Assembly: GCF_007859945.1 (NCBI RefSeq)
Contig: NZ_SJPQ01000001.1
Location: 1,948,489 to 2,012,488, forward strand
Direction of reading: 5' to 3'
Length of the DNA stretch: 64,000 nucleotides
Source: Pseudobythopirellula maris
Lineage (GTDB): Bacteria; Planctomycetota; Planctomycetia; Pirellulales; Lacipirellulaceae
Shown here: positions 1 to 12,268 of the stretch, piece after piece
Position numbering within the stretch: the stretch's first letter is position 1
How the letters are laid out: each line of letters starts with the position of its first letter
Made by a program: the position numbers and the translations under genes
Notes under the pieces: model-generated
Seen by the model: only the letters and a program-made list of their open reading frames with translations
The model's database searches: none
What the model was told of the DNA's origin: nothing

Positions 1-543
1 GGCCCGGGCGTTTACCCGCCGGCGCCCGCCTTCCTGTTCAAGCAGCCGGTCAGCTTCGCGCCGAAGCCGTGGGACTTTGACCAGGACAACGACAAGTACC
101 GCCGGGCGGTCTACACGTTCCGCTACCGCACGACGCTCTACCCGGTGTACCAGGCTTTCGACGCCCCCAGCGGCGACGTGTCGTGCGTGCGCCGCAACCG
201 CTCGAACACCCCCCTGCAGGCGCTGGCGTTGCTCAACGAGGAGCTGTTCGTCGAGTGCGCCCAGAACCTAGCGGCAGAAACCCTCAGCCAGCCGCGTCTC
301 GACGACGCCGAGCGGATCGCGTGGGTCTACGAGCGTTGCCTCGCCCGCGAGCCCGAGGCGCGAGAGTCGGCCGTGCTGACCGGTTTCCTCGACAATCAAC
401 GCGAACGGTTCGCCGCGGGCGACGCCGACCCCAACGAGCTGGTCGGCGATGTGCCATCGGACGCCGAGCCGGTGGAGTTGGCCGCTTGGACCGCGCTGTC
501 GCGCGTGGTGCTCAGCCTCGACGAGACGATTACAAAAGAATGA
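1..543 (+). CDS. DUF1553 (PSD1) domain protein, C-terminal part, cut by window start
   Basis: The reading frame is open from base 1, so only the last 180 residues are visible. The segment with SCVRRNRSNTPLQALALLN at about residues 60-80 of the fragment is the hallmark of the DUF1553 C-terminal domain, found in very large planctomycete proteins that also carry DUF1549 and often a cytochrome-c-like domain. These proteins are almost always paired with a DUF1501 gene, as here (next gene, 651). Their biochemical role is not established; they are suspected to act on the cell surface or in glycan use. The N-terminal domains lie outside the window. Confidence 0.9.
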   Translation, partial: GPGVYPPAPAFLFKQPVSFAPKPWDFDQDNDKYRRAVYTFRYRTTLYPVYQAFDAPSGDVSCVRRNRSNTPLQALALLNEELFVECAQNLAAETLSQPRLDDAERIAWVYERCLAREPEARESAVLTGFLDNQRERFAAGDADPNELVGDVPSDAEPVELAAWTALSRVVLSLDETITKE

Positions 544-555
544 TGACCAATTAAA

Positions 556-624
556 GAGGCCGAAGGCCGATCAGGATCCCCCTCCCCTTCCAGGGGAGGG
601 AAATTACGACAGGCCTGCGGCCTC
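556..624. repeat. nested palindrome between DUF1553 and DUF1501 genes
   Basis: The outer arms GAGGCCGAAGGCC and GGCCTGCGGCCTC face each other around an inner CCCTCCCC / GGGGAGGG hairpin. It lies in the short gap between the two genes. It has no T-run, so it is more like a dispersed hairpin element than a terminator. Confidence 0.6.
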
Positions 625-650
625 TGCGAATTCTTAGTGAGCATTGAACC

Positions 651-2108
<1,458 letters not shown>

Positions 2109-2123
2109 GACGCCGCGGCGCCC

Positions 2124-2212
2124 TGCAGGGAACGCCCTCCGTGGCGTGCCGAGCCCCGGGTACACGCTCCCCCGCAGGGGCAAGGAACGCCACAGAGGGC
2201 GTTCGTTACAGG
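2124..2212. repeat. palindromic intergenic repeat, family 2, copy 1
   Basis: The left arm contains AACGCCCTCCGTGGCGT and the right arm GAACGCCACAGAGGGCGTTC, separated by about 35 bases. The same element occurs at 24954-25040 with arms differing at only a few bases. It fills the gap between the DUF1501 gene and the hydrolase. Confidence 0.75.
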
Positions 2213-2258
2213 GTTCGGTTGGATCGTCTCCCACAACGACTAGTTTGCGCAACCCGCC

Positions 2259-4421
2259 GTGAATCCCTCTCCCATGCTCTTGTTACGATTTTCTATTCTC
2301 GCTGCCACGGCCATCGCTCTCACGGCGACCGCGGCTCCCGTGCCGGCCGTCGACGGCTCCACCGACCAACGCCTCGCGCCGCCAATCCACCTCCGCCGCC
2401 ATTACTTCCGGTTCGACCCGCCCGCCACGGCCGAGGCGTGGCGCGAGCGTGCGGGCGAAGTCCGCCGCCGCGTGCAGGTCGCCGCCGGCTTGTGGCCCGC
2501 TCCGCCGCGGCGGGAGCCGAACGCCGTGGCCCACGGCCTCGTCGTCCGCGACGGCTACACCGTTGAGAAGGTCTACCTCGAGAGCTTCCCGGGGCACTTT
2601 GTCACCGGCAGCCTCTACCGCCCCAAGGGGTTTGCCGGCCCGCGGCCCGGCGTGCTGAGCCCTTACGGCCACTGGGGCGGCGGTCGCTACTTCGACCTCG
2701 GCGAAGCGGGCGTGAAGGACCAGATCGAGCGCGGCGCCGAGGAGGACCCCGTCGGCGGCCGCTACCCGATCCAGGCCCGCTGCGTGCAACTCGCCCGCAT
2801 GGGCTGCGTCGTGTTCAACTACGACATGGTCGGGTACGCCGACTCGCAGCAGCTCACGCACCGCCAGATCCACGCCGCTACCGAGGAGTCGATCGCCGCC
2901 GCGATCGGCGAGGGCGGCTGGGGGTTCTACAGCACCCAGGCCGAGTCGCGCTTGCAGGGACCGCTCGGCTTGCAGACGTTCAACTCGCGGTGCGCGCTCG
3001 ATTGGCTCGCCGGTTTGCCCGAGGTCGATTCCGAGCGGCTCGCGATCACCGGCGGCAGCAGCGGCGGCACGCAAACGCTGATGGCGAGCGCCGTCGACCA
3101 GCGGCTCGACGTGGCGTTCCCGGTGGTGATGGTCTCCACGGCGATGCAGGGGGGCTGCGGCTGCGAGAACGCCTGCTGCCTGCGTGTGGGGACCGGCAAC
3201 GCCGAGATCGCCGCGCTGTTCGCCCCCAAGCCGTTGGGCATGGCGTCGGCCAACGACTGGACGGTCGAGACGATCTCGCGCGGCTACCCGGAGATCCGCC
3301 ACGTTTATGACCTGCTCGGCGCCAGCGCGAACACGCGGCTCCGCTCGGCGACCGAGTTCCGCCACAACTACAACCTCAGCAGCCGCCGGGCGATGTACGC
3401 CTGGATGAACGAGCACCTCGACTTGGGCGCCGAGCGACCGACCGAAGAGCGCCCCTACCGTCCGCTCAGCGACAGCGAGCTTTGCGTGTGGGACGACCAG
3501 CACCCGGCGCCGCCGTCGGGGGTCGAGCACGAGCGGGCGTTGCTCAAGGCATGGGCCGCGATCACTGATCGCCAGCTGGACGCTTTAGCGCCGACTGACG
3601 AAGCGAGCCTGGTTGAGTACCGCCGCGTGGTGGGGGGCGCGCTGGAAACGATCCTCGCCGTCGGCGATCTCACCGCCGCCGACCTGAGGATCACGGAGAC
3701 CGACCAAGAAGATCGCGCCCCCCCTAACGTGCGCCACCTCACCGTCCTGCGTCGGTCGACCGGCGCCGCGCTCGAGGCCGTGCTGGTTGAGCCTCAAGAC
3801 TCTTGCCGCAGCGTGGTTCTTTGGGCCCACGAACGTGGCGTCGCAGGCCTTTATCAAGACAATGGCGAGTTCGTCCCCGAGGTCCGCGGCTTGCTCGACC
3901 GCGGGGTGGCGATCCTCGCCGCCGACCTGCTGGGTCAGGGAGCGGTCGAGGAGCAACGCGCTTTGCAATTCAACGACGACAAGCCGCTCGCGTCGATGAC
4001 GTTCGGCTACAACCGCCCGCTGCTGGCCCACCGGGCGGCCGATCTGCTCACGCTCGCCGTGGCCGCCCGCCGGCTGGCGCCCGAGGCCGATCGCATCGAA
4101 CTGACCGCCACAGCGGGGGCGGCGCCCTACGCCGCGGCCGCCTGGGCCGTGGCGGGCGACCGGCTGAGCGCCTTAAATATCGACACCGGAGGCTTCCGAT
4201 TCGCGGGCCTCGGGTCTTGGCGTCATGCCCAATTCCTTCCCGGTGCGGTAAAGTATGGCGACCTGCCCGCGATGCTCGCCCTGGGCGCCCCGCGGCCGTT
4301 GCGTGTCATCGGCGAGGGGGGCGAAGGGCTCCCGCTCGTCGGCCGGGCGTACGAGGCAGCCGGCGCCGCCGATCGACTGAGCGTGGCCGCCGACGGCCCG
4401 CTCATCGACGAGCGAGACTGA
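2259..4421 (+). CDS. exported alpha/beta hydrolase family protein (acetyl-xylan-esterase-like)
   Basis: The 720-residue product starts with a signal peptide (about residues 1-30). The first half is an alpha/beta hydrolase of the esterase/peptidase type: a [13 protein letters not shown] segment near residue 130 and a nucleophile elbow GGSSGGTQ near residue 264, with Ser as probable nucleophile. The second half repeats the fold more loosely (AADLLGQG near residue 556) without an obvious G-x-S-x-G elbow, so it may be a degenerate second domain. It sits beside sugar isomerase and rhamnosidase genes, so deacylation of polysaccharide side groups is plausible but inferred. A peptidase function cannot be excluded. 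Confidence 0.75.
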   Translation: MNPSPMLLLRFSILAATAIALTATAAPVPAVDGSTDQRLAPPIHLRRHYFRFDPPATAEAWRERAGEVRRRVQVAAGLWPAPPRREPNAVAHGLVVRDGYTVEKVYLESFPGHFVTGSLYRPKGFAGPRPGVLSPYGHWGGGRYFDLGEAGVKDQIERGAEEDPVGGRYPIQARCVQLARMGCVVFNYDMVGYADSQQLTHRQIHAATEESIAAAIGEGGWGFYSTQAESRLQGPLGLQTFNSRCALDWLAGLPEVDSERLAITGGSSGGTQTLMASAVDQRLDVAFPVVMVSTAMQGGCGCENACCLRVGTGNAEIAALFAPKPLGMASANDWTVETISRGYPEIRHVYDLLGASANTRLRSATEFRHNYNLSSRRAMYAWMNEHLDLGAERPTEERPYRPLSDSELCVWDDQHPAPPSGVEHERALLKAWAAITDRQLDALAPTDEASLVEYRRVVGGALETILAVGDLTAADLRITETDQEDRAPPNVRHLTVLRRSTGAALEAVLVEPQDSCRSVVLWAHERGVAGLYQDNGEFVPEVRGLLDRGVAILAADLLGQGAVEEQRALQFNDDKPLASMTFGYNRPLLAHRAADLLTLAVAARRLAPEADRIELTATAGAAPYAAAAWAVAGDRLSALNIDTGGFRFAGLGSWRHAQFLPGAVKYGDLPAMLALGAPRPLRVIGEGGEGLPLVGRAYEAAGAADRLSVAADGPLIDERD

Positions 4422-4491
4422 TCCGCTCCGCGACGCATTCGCGATCCCAATCGAACACTCTCATTCCCCGTTCATAAGGCGTCGAGACAAC

Positions 4492-6111
4492 ATGAAGTGC
4501 GGCCCCAAGCAAGTGCAACTGATCGCCAGCGGCGACCAACGGCTTTCGGCGAACGTGAAGTGCTGGCCCGCCCAGCACGAGATGGAGCAGACCCTCGAGA
4601 AGGCGGTCGTCGCCGCCGGCTACGAGCTCGTGCGAGCGCACGAGGTGAACGCCGACGGCCACGGCTTTATCGCCAGCCAGCGCGAGGGGATGAACGTCTT
4701 CAAGAACGTCGACCCCGACGCCCCGCTGATCGTCGCCGAGAGCGCCTGGCAATACAGCCACCACGTGCTGGCCGGCCTCAGCACGCACCGCGGACCGATC
4801 CTCACCGTGGCCAACTGGTCCGGCACCTGGCCCGGGCTGGTCGGCATGCTGAACCTCAACGGCTCGCTCACCAAGGCGGGCGTGCCCTACTCGACGCTCT
4901 GGAGCGAAGACTTCACCGACGAGTACTTCACGTCGCGGTTCAAGACTTGGCTCGAGAAGGGCGAGTGCACGCACGCCGTGGACCACGTCAAACCGCTGAC
5001 GGCCTCGGACCTCGACGCCGAGTCGAGCGACCTCGGCGCCAAACTCGCCGAAACGCTGCGCCACGAGAAGGCGATCATGGGCGTGTTCGACGAGGGCTGC
5101 ATGGGGATGTTCAACGCCATCATCCCCGACCACCTGTTGCACCCCACGGGCGTGTACAAAGAACGCCTCAGCCAGTCGGCCCTCTTCTACGAGACCACCC
5201 AGACCGACGAGGCCGAGGCCCGCGCGGTGCGTGCCTGGATGGAGGAGCGTGGCATGACGTTCCACACCGGCGCCGTCCACGAAGAGCACCTCACCGACGA
5301 CCAGATCCTCAAGCAGTGCCAGATGTACATCGCCGCCGTTAGGTTGGCCGACGACTTCGGCTGCGACCTGATCGGCATCCAATACCAGCAGGGCCTCAAG
5401 GACCTCACCCCGGCGAGCGACCTGGTGGAGGGAACGCTCAACGCCAGTGATCGGCCGCCGGTCAAAAGCCGCGACGGCTCGCGCACGCTCTACGAAGGCG
5501 AGCCCGTGACCCACTTCAACGAAGTGGACGAGTGCGCCGGGCTCGACGGTTTGATCACCAATCGCGTACAGAAGGCCCTCGGCCAGCCGGTGGAGAACAC
5601 GCTGCACGACGTCCGCTGGGGCGACCCCGACCGCTCGGGCACGACGGACGACTACGTGTGGGTCTTCGAGATCAGCGGCTCGGCGCCCCCCGAGCACTTC
5701 ATCGGCGGCTGGTCGGGCGCCGAGGGATTCCGCCAACCGGCCATGTACTTCCCCAACGGCGGCAGCACGCTGCGGGGCATCTCCAAGCCGGGCGAGATCG
5801 TCTGGTCACGGATTTACCTCGACGGCGACTCGCTGGCGATGGACATCGGCCGCGGCGGCGTCGTGGAGCTGCCGCGCGAAGAGACCGAGCGCCGCTGGCG
5901 GTCGACCACCCCCGAGTGGCCGATCATGCACGCCGTGCTCTACGGCGTGTCGCGTGATCAGCTGATGGCCCAGCACAAGGCGAACCACGTGCAGGTCTAT
6001 TACGGAACGGACGCCGAGGCCGCCACCAAGTCGCTCCGGGTGAAGGCCGCGATGGCCGAGGCCTTGGGGATGAAGGTGAACCTCTGCGGCACGCTCAGCC
6101 GCGAGGGCTGA
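4492..6111 (+). CDS. L-fucose/L-arabinose isomerase family protein
   Basis: The 539-residue cytoplasmic protein resembles the FucI/AraA isomerase superfamily. The N-terminal half has Rossmann-like stretches such as [17 protein letters not shown] near residue 103, and the C-terminus carries the typical [20 protein letters not shown] segment (about 480-500). It is shorter than enteric FucI (about 590) and low in similarity to it, so the substrate may be another aldose. No fuculokinase or fuculose-phosphate aldolase gene is nearby, which argues against a simple FucI-FucK-FucA route. It lies 70 bases after the hydrolase and 250 before the rhamnosidase on the same strand. Confidence 0.7.
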   Translation: MKCGPKQVQLIASGDQRLSANVKCWPAQHEMEQTLEKAVVAAGYELVRAHEVNADGHGFIASQREGMNVFKNVDPDAPLIVAESAWQYSHHVLAGLSTHRGPILTVANWSGTWPGLVGMLNLNGSLTKAGVPYSTLWSEDFTDEYFTSRFKTWLEKGECTHAVDHVKPLTASDLDAESSDLGAKLAETLRHEKAIMGVFDEGCMGMFNAIIPDHLLHPTGVYKERLSQSALFYETTQTDEAEARAVRAWMEERGMTFHTGAVHEEHLTDDQILKQCQMYIAAVRLADDFGCDLIGIQYQQGLKDLTPASDLVEGTLNASDRPPVKSRDGSRTLYEGEPVTHFNEVDECAGLDGLITNRVQKALGQPVENTLHDVRWGDPDRSGTTDDYVWVFEISGSAPPEHFIGGWSGAEGFRQPAMYFPNGGSTLRGISKPGEIVWSRIYLDGDSLAMDIGRGGVVELPREETERRWRSTTPEWPIMHAVLYGVSRDQLMAQHKANHVQVYYGTDAEAATKSLRVKAAMAEALGMKVNLCGTLSREG

Positions 6112-6121
6112 GCTGCGAAGT

Positions 6122-6336
<215 letters not shown>

Positions 6337-6359
6337 TACCACCAAGAACCGAGTAACGC

Positions 6360-9077
6360 ATGCGTAGCATTCTCCTAGCGGCCGCCACCCTCGCCTTGCT
6401 CCCGCTGCCGACGCTGGCCGAGTACCGCGTCGAGCGGCTGCGCTGCGAGTACGCCGCCGACCCGTTGGGGGTCGACGTCGAGCGGCCGCGGCTCACGTGG
6501 AACGTGGCGAGCGACGAGCGCGGCGAGCGGCAGACCGCCTATCAGGTGCTCGTGTCTTCGAGCGCCGAGCGGCTCGCCCGCGACGAGGGCGACCTGTGGG
6601 ACTCCGGCCGAGTGGAGAGCGACCAGACGGTCCTGGTCCCGTATGAGGGCGATAAGCTTGCGACTTCGCAGAAGGTGTGGTGGAAGGCCCGGAGCTGGGA
6701 CGCCCAGGAGCAGCCCTCCAGCTGGAGCGAGCCGGCGACCTGGACCATGGGCGTTGTGGACTCCGACGACTGGCGCGGCGAGTGGATTGTTGCCCCGTGG
6801 CAGACCGAGTCGGTGCTGATGCGCAAAGGCTTCAAGGTCCGCTCGGGGCTGAAACGGGCCACGGCCCACGTCAGCGGGCTGGGGCAGTTCGAGATGACGC
6901 TCAACGGCGAGAAGTCGGGCGACGCCCTGCTCTCGCCCGGCTGGACGCGCTACAACCGCACCGCGCTCTACGAGACGCACGACGTCACGCCGCTGCTCGT
7001 CGAGGGCGAGAACGCCGTCGGGCTCGTGCTGGGCGACGGCATGTACCACACCGAACGCCGCAACCGCTTCAGCAAGTTCCAGGGCACCTTCGGCCCGCAG
7101 CGGGCGATCATGCAGATCGAGCTCGAGTACGAGGACGGCACGAAGGAAGTGGTCGCCGCCACCGATGAGACGTGGACCGTCTCCCCCGGGCCGATCACGT
7201 TCAACGACATCTTCGGCGGCGAGGACTACGACGCCCGACGGCTCGAGAAGGGCTGGGACACGGCCGGCTTTGACGACAAGCACTGGGACCACGCTGTGCT
7301 CCTGGTCCGTCCCGGCGGCACGCTCCGCGGCCTTGCGAGCAGCGCGCCGAAGATCGCCGCCATCGAGTCGATCGCGCCGGTCGCCACCCGACGGATGAGC
7401 GACTCGCAAGACGTCGTCGATCTCGGCCAGAACGCCAGCTACATGCCACGCCTCACGGTCAGCGGCACTGCCGGCAGCACGGTACGGCTCACCCACGCCG
7501 AGGTGGTCCACCCGGACGGCTCGATCAACCGCCGCACCTGCGGCGGCAACCGCGGGCCCGCCTACTGGCAGTACACCAAGGCGACCGACCAGCCAGAAAC
7601 GTACTTCCCCAAGTTCTTCTACGCCGGCTGCCGCTACCTGCAAGTCGACAAGCTGCCGGCCGAGGAGGGGGGCGCCCTCCCCTCGCTCGACAAGCTCGAG
7701 GGCGTGGTGGTGCACACCACGAGCGAGCGGACCGCCGAGTTCGCTACCGCCAACGAGCTGATGGGCCGCATCCGCACTCTGGTCCTCTGGGCCCAGCGGT
7801 CGAACCTCGTGTCGGTGCTCACCGACTGCCCCCACCGCGAGAAGCTCGGCTGGCTCGAGCAGTACCACCTCAACGGCCCCGGCGTGCGGTACGAGTTCGA
7901 CGCCTCGCGGATGTTCATCAAAGGCATGCGTGACATGGCCGACGCCCAGCACGACTCGGGCCTGGTGCCGAACATCGCCCCGGAGTACGTCCAGTTCCCC
8001 GGCACGTTCCAGGCCGCCGCCGAGTGGGGCGCCGCGGCGATCTTGGTCCCCTGGCAGCACTACCAAGCCACGGGCGACGACCAACTGCTCCGCGACTACT
8101 ACGATGTGATGAAAGACTACTTCGCCTACATCGAGTCGAAGGCGGTGGACGGCGTCGTCTCCGAGGGTCTGGGCGACTGGTACGACCTCGGCCCGGCCGA
8201 ACGCCCCGGCCACGCCCAGCTCACGCAGCCGCCGATAACCGCCACGGCGTTCTACTACTACGACGCCAAGATCCTCGCCCAGATCGCCGAGCTGATCGAC
8301 GAGGAGCAAGACGCCGCCACGTACACGGAGAAAGCCGCCGAGGTCCGTCAGACCTGGCTCGACGAGTACCGCAACGACGACGGCACGTACGCCACCGGCT
8401 CGCAGTGCTCGAACGCCATCGCGCTGTGGATGGGGCTCGCCGAGGAGGAAGACCGTGAGAAGTGCTTCGCGGCGCTGGTGGACGACGTGCGCGATCGCGG
8501 CTACGCGATGACCGCCGGCGACGTCGGCTTCCGCTACCTGCTGCAAGCGCTCGCCGACGGCGGCCGGTCGGACGTCGTCTACCAGATGATCAACCAAGAC
8601 GAGCGGCCCGGCTACGGCTACATGCTCAAGCAGGGCGCCACGAGCCTCACTGAGGCGTGGGACGCCAACCACAAGGCGTCGCACAACCACTTCATGCTGG
8701 GGCACGTCACCGAGTGGTTCTACAAGGACCTAGTCGGCATCGCGAGCGACCCCGAGGGCCCCGGCTACAAGCGGATCACGATCCGCCCCAACCCGCCGGG
8801 CGACTTGGAGTGGGCCGAGGCAACGCACCAGTCGATCCGCGGCCCGATCCGTGTCCGCTGGGAAGACACCGAGAGCGGATTCCGGCTCGAGGCCCGTGTG
8901 CCGGCGAACACCACGGCCACGATCTACCTGCCGGCGAGCCCCGACGACACCGTGACCGAACGCGGCGCGCCTGTGGAGAACGGCGAGCACGTCAGGTTCA
9001 TCGGCCACGAAGAGGGCCGGGCGGTCTACGAGATCGACTCGGGCTCGTACGAGTTCGCCGTCCACGCGGCCCAATAG
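6360..9077 (+). CDS. alpha-L-rhamnosidase, GH78, exported
   Basis: The 905-residue product has a signal peptide (about 1-20, ending PTLA). The order of parts is that of GH78 enzymes: an N-terminal fibronectin-like domain (RPRLTWNVASDERG), a rhamnosidase N domain, the (alpha/alpha)6 catalytic barrel with TDCPHREKLGWLEQ near residues 487-500, and a C-terminal beta domain (YKRITIRPNPPG). The motif keeps the Asp and the general-acid Glu but has LEQ where many GH78 enzymes have GD. It would release terminal L-rhamnose from polysaccharides or glycosides in the periplasm. A second GH78 enzyme lies at 14899-18129. Confidence 0.92.
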   Translation: MRSILLAAATLALLPLPTLAEYRVERLRCEYAADPLGVDVERPRLTWNVASDERGERQTAYQVLVSSSAERLARDEGDLWDSGRVESDQTVLVPYEGDKLATSQKVWWKARSWDAQEQPSSWSEPATWTMGVVDSDDWRGEWIVAPWQTESVLMRKGFKVRSGLKRATAHVSGLGQFEMTLNGEKSGDALLSPGWTRYNRTALYETHDVTPLLVEGENAVGLVLGDGMYHTERRNRFSKFQGTFGPQRAIMQIELEYEDGTKEVVAATDETWTVSPGPITFNDIFGGEDYDARRLEKGWDTAGFDDKHWDHAVLLVRPGGTLRGLASSAPKIAAIESIAPVATRRMSDSQDVVDLGQNASYMPRLTVSGTAGSTVRLTHAEVVHPDGSINRRTCGGNRGPAYWQYTKATDQPETYFPKFFYAGCRYLQVDKLPAEEGGALPSLDKLEGVVVHTTSERTAEFATANELMGRIRTLVLWAQRSNLVSVLTDCPHREKLGWLEQYHLNGPGVRYEFDASRMFIKGMRDMADAQHDSGLVPNIAPEYVQFPGTFQAAAEWGAAAILVPWQHYQATGDDQLLRDYYDVMKDYFAYIESKAVDGVVSEGLGDWYDLGPAERPGHAQLTQPPITATAFYYYDAKILAQIAELIDEEQDAATYTEKAAEVRQTWLDEYRNDDGTYATGSQCSNAIALWMGLAEEEDREKCFAALVDDVRDRGYAMTAGDVGFRYLLQALADGGRSDVVYQMINQDERPGYGYMLKQGATSLTEAWDANHKASHNHFMLGHVTEWFYKDLVGIASDPEGPGYKRITIRPNPPGDLEWAEATHQSIRGPIRVRWEDTESGFRLEARVPANTTATIYLPASPDDTVTERGAPVENGEHVRFIGHEEGRAVYEIDSGSYEFAVHAAQ

Positions 9078-9717
9078 CACGGCCCATTAGTACGGCCGCG
9101 TAGCCGTGAGGCGGGACAAGCGGATCAGAGCAGCGGTTTCCACAGGGTGGGAGGTCGCTGCTCGATAGCGAGTTCGCGACAACGAAGCGTCGAACTGCCC
9201 CGCCTGCGATGGGCGACGCCTTCTATTGAGTTGCTAGCCGGGGTCGCCCAGCACGACTGTTACGGAGCCGAATTCCGTGTGAAAGACGCACAGAACGTTC
9301 TGGCGATTTGCGTAAGGGCGAGTCGTTCCGTTCAGGTTCCTCGAAGGACTGATAGCGTCTCTATCCAGCGCGAACGACCTTAAGAAGTTGCAGAGACTGT
9401 CGAGCATTGGCGATGGCCCCCGCCGTTATGCGCACTTGTGTCGTGCCTTCTGCGCAATTGGAAGTGCGTAATGCGATTCTCGGTGCGGTATAAAGCATTT
9501 TAGTCGAACTTTCTTGCGGATTGCTCGCATGTCGGCCACTCGCTCGCTAGCATCGAATCGAGTAGATACCGCGATGCAGGTTTGTCCGAGCGACGCCCCC
9601 GAGGCTCGCGACCAAACCGCTGCGTGTCCTTAGCCGCCCATCAGTAACCGGTTGGGCCACAACCAAGCGTTTCCGCCGGTAAGCGATTCGCCCGCCCCTC
9701 ACCACGAGAGCCCCCCG
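9078..9717. other. 640-bp gene-free stretch
   Basis: I see no convincing coding region; a 78-codon plus-strand frame at 9147 lacks a ribosome site and any recognisable composition. The right half presumably holds the promoter and leader of the PEP-CTERM gene at 9718. Confidence 0.5.
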
Positions 9718-10995
9718 ATGAAGACCGCCCCCCTTCTTCTGCTCGCCACGCTCGTTGCGGCCCTGCCGCTCGGCGCCAGCGCCCAAGTGCTGTTCGAGAA
9801 CGACCTTTCGTCCGGCGCCGGCTGGAGCCTGGTGCACGAAGACGACCCAAGCGACAACTTCGCAACCTTCGGCTTTGACTACAGCACGTTCGGCATCCCC
9901 GAAGCGCCCAACACCAAGCCTGGCGACGGCGCGACCAGCGGCCTGCAAATGATCGTCAACCGTGACTTAGAAAGGATCAACTCAGTGGCCGCTTTCCCCA
10001 CTGGCATGAGTTTCAGCGGGAAGTACACCTACCAGTTCGATCTCTGGATGAACTGCATTGGCCCCTTCCCGCTCGGCGGCTCGGGCTCGACCGAGATGGG
10101 CGGCGGTGCTGTCGGGTTCGACAACACAAGCACCACTCCTCTGTCGGGCGCCAGCCTGCTCGTCACGGGCGAGGGGGGCGATAGCGCCGACTGGCGGCTG
10201 TACGCCCACGACGAGGCACAGGCGTTCAGCACGCACATTGATCCCGAGACCGAAGTCAACGATCTCTACGCCCCCGAGTTGCCCCACGCCAACGCCAACG
10301 CCAACGACTATCTCGGCCCGATCTTCCCCGGCAAGACAGCGCCCGCGGCGCAAACGGACCCCAATCCCCCGGTCCCGACCAACGGCCTCGACCAATCGGG
10401 CACGCTCGCGGACGGGACGATCGGATTCCGCTGGGTCACGTTCAAGTACACCGTCGACACCGACGCCGGCACGGCCTTTGTGCAGGCGACCGACGCCGAG
10501 ACGGATGTGACCGCTGACATCGGTACCTTCACGCTCGACAACACCTATGTTGATCGCGAAACGATCGACACGAAACTCATCACCACGCTTGAGGGGAACA
10601 TCTCGCTCGTCTACCGCGACCGATTCAGATCGACCCTCGATTATGATTTTGGTGCAGGAATCGATTTAACGCCTTACTCCTTCGGCTTGTTCGACAACGT
10701 GATTGTTGAAGAGTTTGAGATCCCGGACGTGCTCGTGGGCGACTACAACGGCAACAACGTGGTCGACGCGGCCGACTTCACCGTGTGGCGCGACACGCGC
10801 GGCGACAGCGTCGTGGCCGGCACCGGGGCCGACGGCAACAACAACGGCGTCATCGACGACGGCGACTACGACAAGTGGGTCGAGAACTTCGGCATGAGCA
10901 TCACGCCTCCCTCCGTTGCCGTCCCGGAGCCCGCGACCCTGCTGCTGGCCCTCGCGGCAGGCGGTTGCTTGGCTTGCGGGCGCCGTCGGGCGTGA
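9718..10995 (+). CDS. PEP-CTERM protein with dockerin-like repeat
   Basis: The 425-residue exported protein has a signal peptide (about 1-21, ending GASA). A large unassigned beta-rich body is followed by a dockerin-type-I-like calcium loop pair at about 340-397 (GDYNGNNVVDAADFTVWRD, then NNNGVIDDGDYDKW), then VPEP near residue 402, a hydrophobic stretch and a terminal RRR cluster. This tail directs exosortase-type sorting to the cell surface in other bacteria. The ATG at 9718 is preferred over an upstream in-frame start at 9652 because it begins the signal peptide. A strong terminator follows. The function of the body is not recognised. Confidence 0.85.
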   Translation: MKTAPLLLLATLVAALPLGASAQVLFENDLSSGAGWSLVHEDDPSDNFATFGFDYSTFGIPEAPNTKPGDGATSGLQMIVNRDLERINSVAAFPTGMSFSGKYTYQFDLWMNCIGPFPLGGSGSTEMGGGAVGFDNTSTTPLSGASLLVTGEGGDSADWRLYAHDEAQAFSTHIDPETEVNDLYAPELPHANANANDYLGPIFPGKTAPAAQTDPNPPVPTNGLDQSGTLADGTIGFRWVTFKYTVDTDAGTAFVQATDAETDVTADIGTFTLDNTYVDRETIDTKLITTLEGNISLVYRDRFRSTLDYDFGAGIDLTPYSFGLFDNVIVEEFEIPDVLVGDYNGNNVVDAADFTVWRDTRGDSVVAGTGADGNNNGVIDDGDYDKWVENFGMSITPPSVAVPEPATLLLALAAGGCLACGRRRA

Positions 10996-11035
10996 TTCGC
11001 CTCTTCGGCGATATTCCTGCACAGGCATAAAACAG

Positions 11036-11076
11036 CACGGGCGGGGGCGGAACGATCCGCCCCCGCCCGTTTTTTG
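11036..11076 (+). terminator. Rho-independent terminator of the PEP-CTERM gene
   Basis: A long GC stem (ACGGGCGGGGGCGGA against TCCGCCCCCGCCCGT) with a 4-base loop is followed by a run of six T. It lies 40 bases after the stop codon of the PEP-CTERM gene. Confidence 0.9.
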
Positions 11077-11098
11077 TTAATCGCCTTGGTCAATCGAT

Positions 11099-12268
11099 TC
11101 AGTACCGCAGGATAGCGGTCGCCTCACGGTTGCAGGGCAGCTCGTCTTCGCTGAGCAAGTAGACCTTGCCGCCGTGGCTGAGCGTTCGCACCGCAGCCAG
11201 CGAGAGAGCCTCGAGCACCTTAGGCGAAAGCCAGTCGGGGCGCGCGCTATCGGGAGGCGCCTGCTCCGGCTGCGGGTGGTGGTCGGCCACGCGGTCCACG
11301 ACCAGCAGGGTGTCGATCTGGCCACGCTCGGCCGCCGTGACGATTTGCTCCAGGTCCTCGGTCGACTGGCCTCGCGCCGAAGCGATCCCGTGCTTGTCGA
11401 TCGCCTCGCGCACGGTCGCCTCGAACCGCGGCTGGACCAGCTCCCACGCCTTGGGGTGGAGGTCGTCGGCGGAGAGCTCGTCGGGACTGCCCACGACCGC
11501 TTGCTCCATGAGGCCCGAGTAGTCGCAAGCCTGCTGGAAGATCGGGAACAGGTAGTCGACCCCCGCAAAAACCAGCGGTGCTTTCTGAGCTCGCAAGAAC
11601 GGGGTGAGAGCGTGGTCGATGCGCTGGAAGTATTGGAGGATCTCTTGCTTGCGATCCTCGCCCTCCCCGCCGCCGTGGCCGTGGTAGACCGCGGCGCCTT
11701 GTTGCTCAGAGGCGCTGCGGTGCGAGTGGAACTGGAGCGTGCTCTCACGCTCGTCGATACGCAGCGCGTCACGCAGGTTGTCGGGCAACGACTCCAGCTC
11801 GACCTCCGAGAGCGAATGCTTGGTGCCGCTGAACAGCCGCAGCCGGTTCTGGCTCACCGCCAGCAGGTAGAACAGGCCGTCGCCCTGCAGGTACTTCAGC
11901 AGCGGGTTGAGGAAGAAATGGTCCGACACCAGCGTGGTCTCGGGCACATCGATCGGCAGCTTGTGGCACTTGCTCACCCCGTCGCTGAGCAAGATCACTA
12001 GGCCGTCGCCGCCGTTCCTCCAGAATTGGTCGCTCACGTCCTCGGAGATCTCCCGCAGGGGCGCGAGCAAGTCGCTGCTCTGCTGTCCGTTGTGCCCGCG
12101 GGCATCGAGCTTGGACTCGACTTGCTTTAGCAGGTTCTTCAGTCGGATCGGGTCTTGTCGTGTTTCCCTCCCGGTGCGGTGGGTCGGCATGTAGAGAGAG
12201 ACCGCCGGTGTTGAAGGGGGCCCGGTGAGTTCGTTGATGTCGTCGATCGTGGGGATCGATACCAGCAT
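11099..12268 (-). CDS. baeRF-type (bacterial archaeo-eukaryotic release factor-like) protein
   Basis: The 389-residue cytoplasmic protein matches the pattern of baeRF family 3. An N-terminal domain (ISLYMPTHRTG-like segment: VSLYMPTHRTG near residue 25) is followed by a release-factor domain-2-like core with HGHGGGEGEDRK near residues 193-204 and PLVFAGVDYLFPIF, and a C-terminal domain with a catalytic-loop-like RGQIDTLLVV. These proteins resemble eRF1/Pelota and are thought to act on stalled ribosomes or in ribosome-linked defence; no function is proved. The ATG at 12268 is chosen because GGAG lies 8 bases upstream; the frame extends upstream without a better start. Confidence 0.75.
   Translation of the reverse strand: MLVSIPTIDDINELTGPPSTPAVSLYMPTHRTGRETRQDPIRLKNLLKQVESKLDARGHNGQQSSDLLAPLREISEDVSDQFWRNGGDGLVILLSDGVSKCHKLPIDVPETTLVSDHFFLNPLLKYLQGDGLFYLLAVSQNRLRLFSGTKHSLSEVELESLPDNLRDALRIDERESTLQFHSHRSASEQQGAAVYHGHGGGEGEDRKQEILQYFQRIDHALTPFLRAQKAPLVFAGVDYLFPIFQQACDYSGLMEQAVVGSPDELSADDLHPKAWELVQPRFEATVREAIDKHGIASARGQSTEDLEQIVTAAERGQIDTLLVVDRVADHHPQPEQAPPDSARPDWLSPKVLEALSLAAVRTLSHGGKVYLLSEDELPCNREATAILRY

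Noticed and set aside
4492-6111. A complete FucI-FucK-FucA fucose pathway
   Set aside because: Only the isomerase-family protein is present; no kinase or aldolase gene is found in the window.
9147-9383. A 78-codon frame in the gap after the first rhamnosidase
   Set aside because: No ribosome site, no recognisable composition and no neighbour support.
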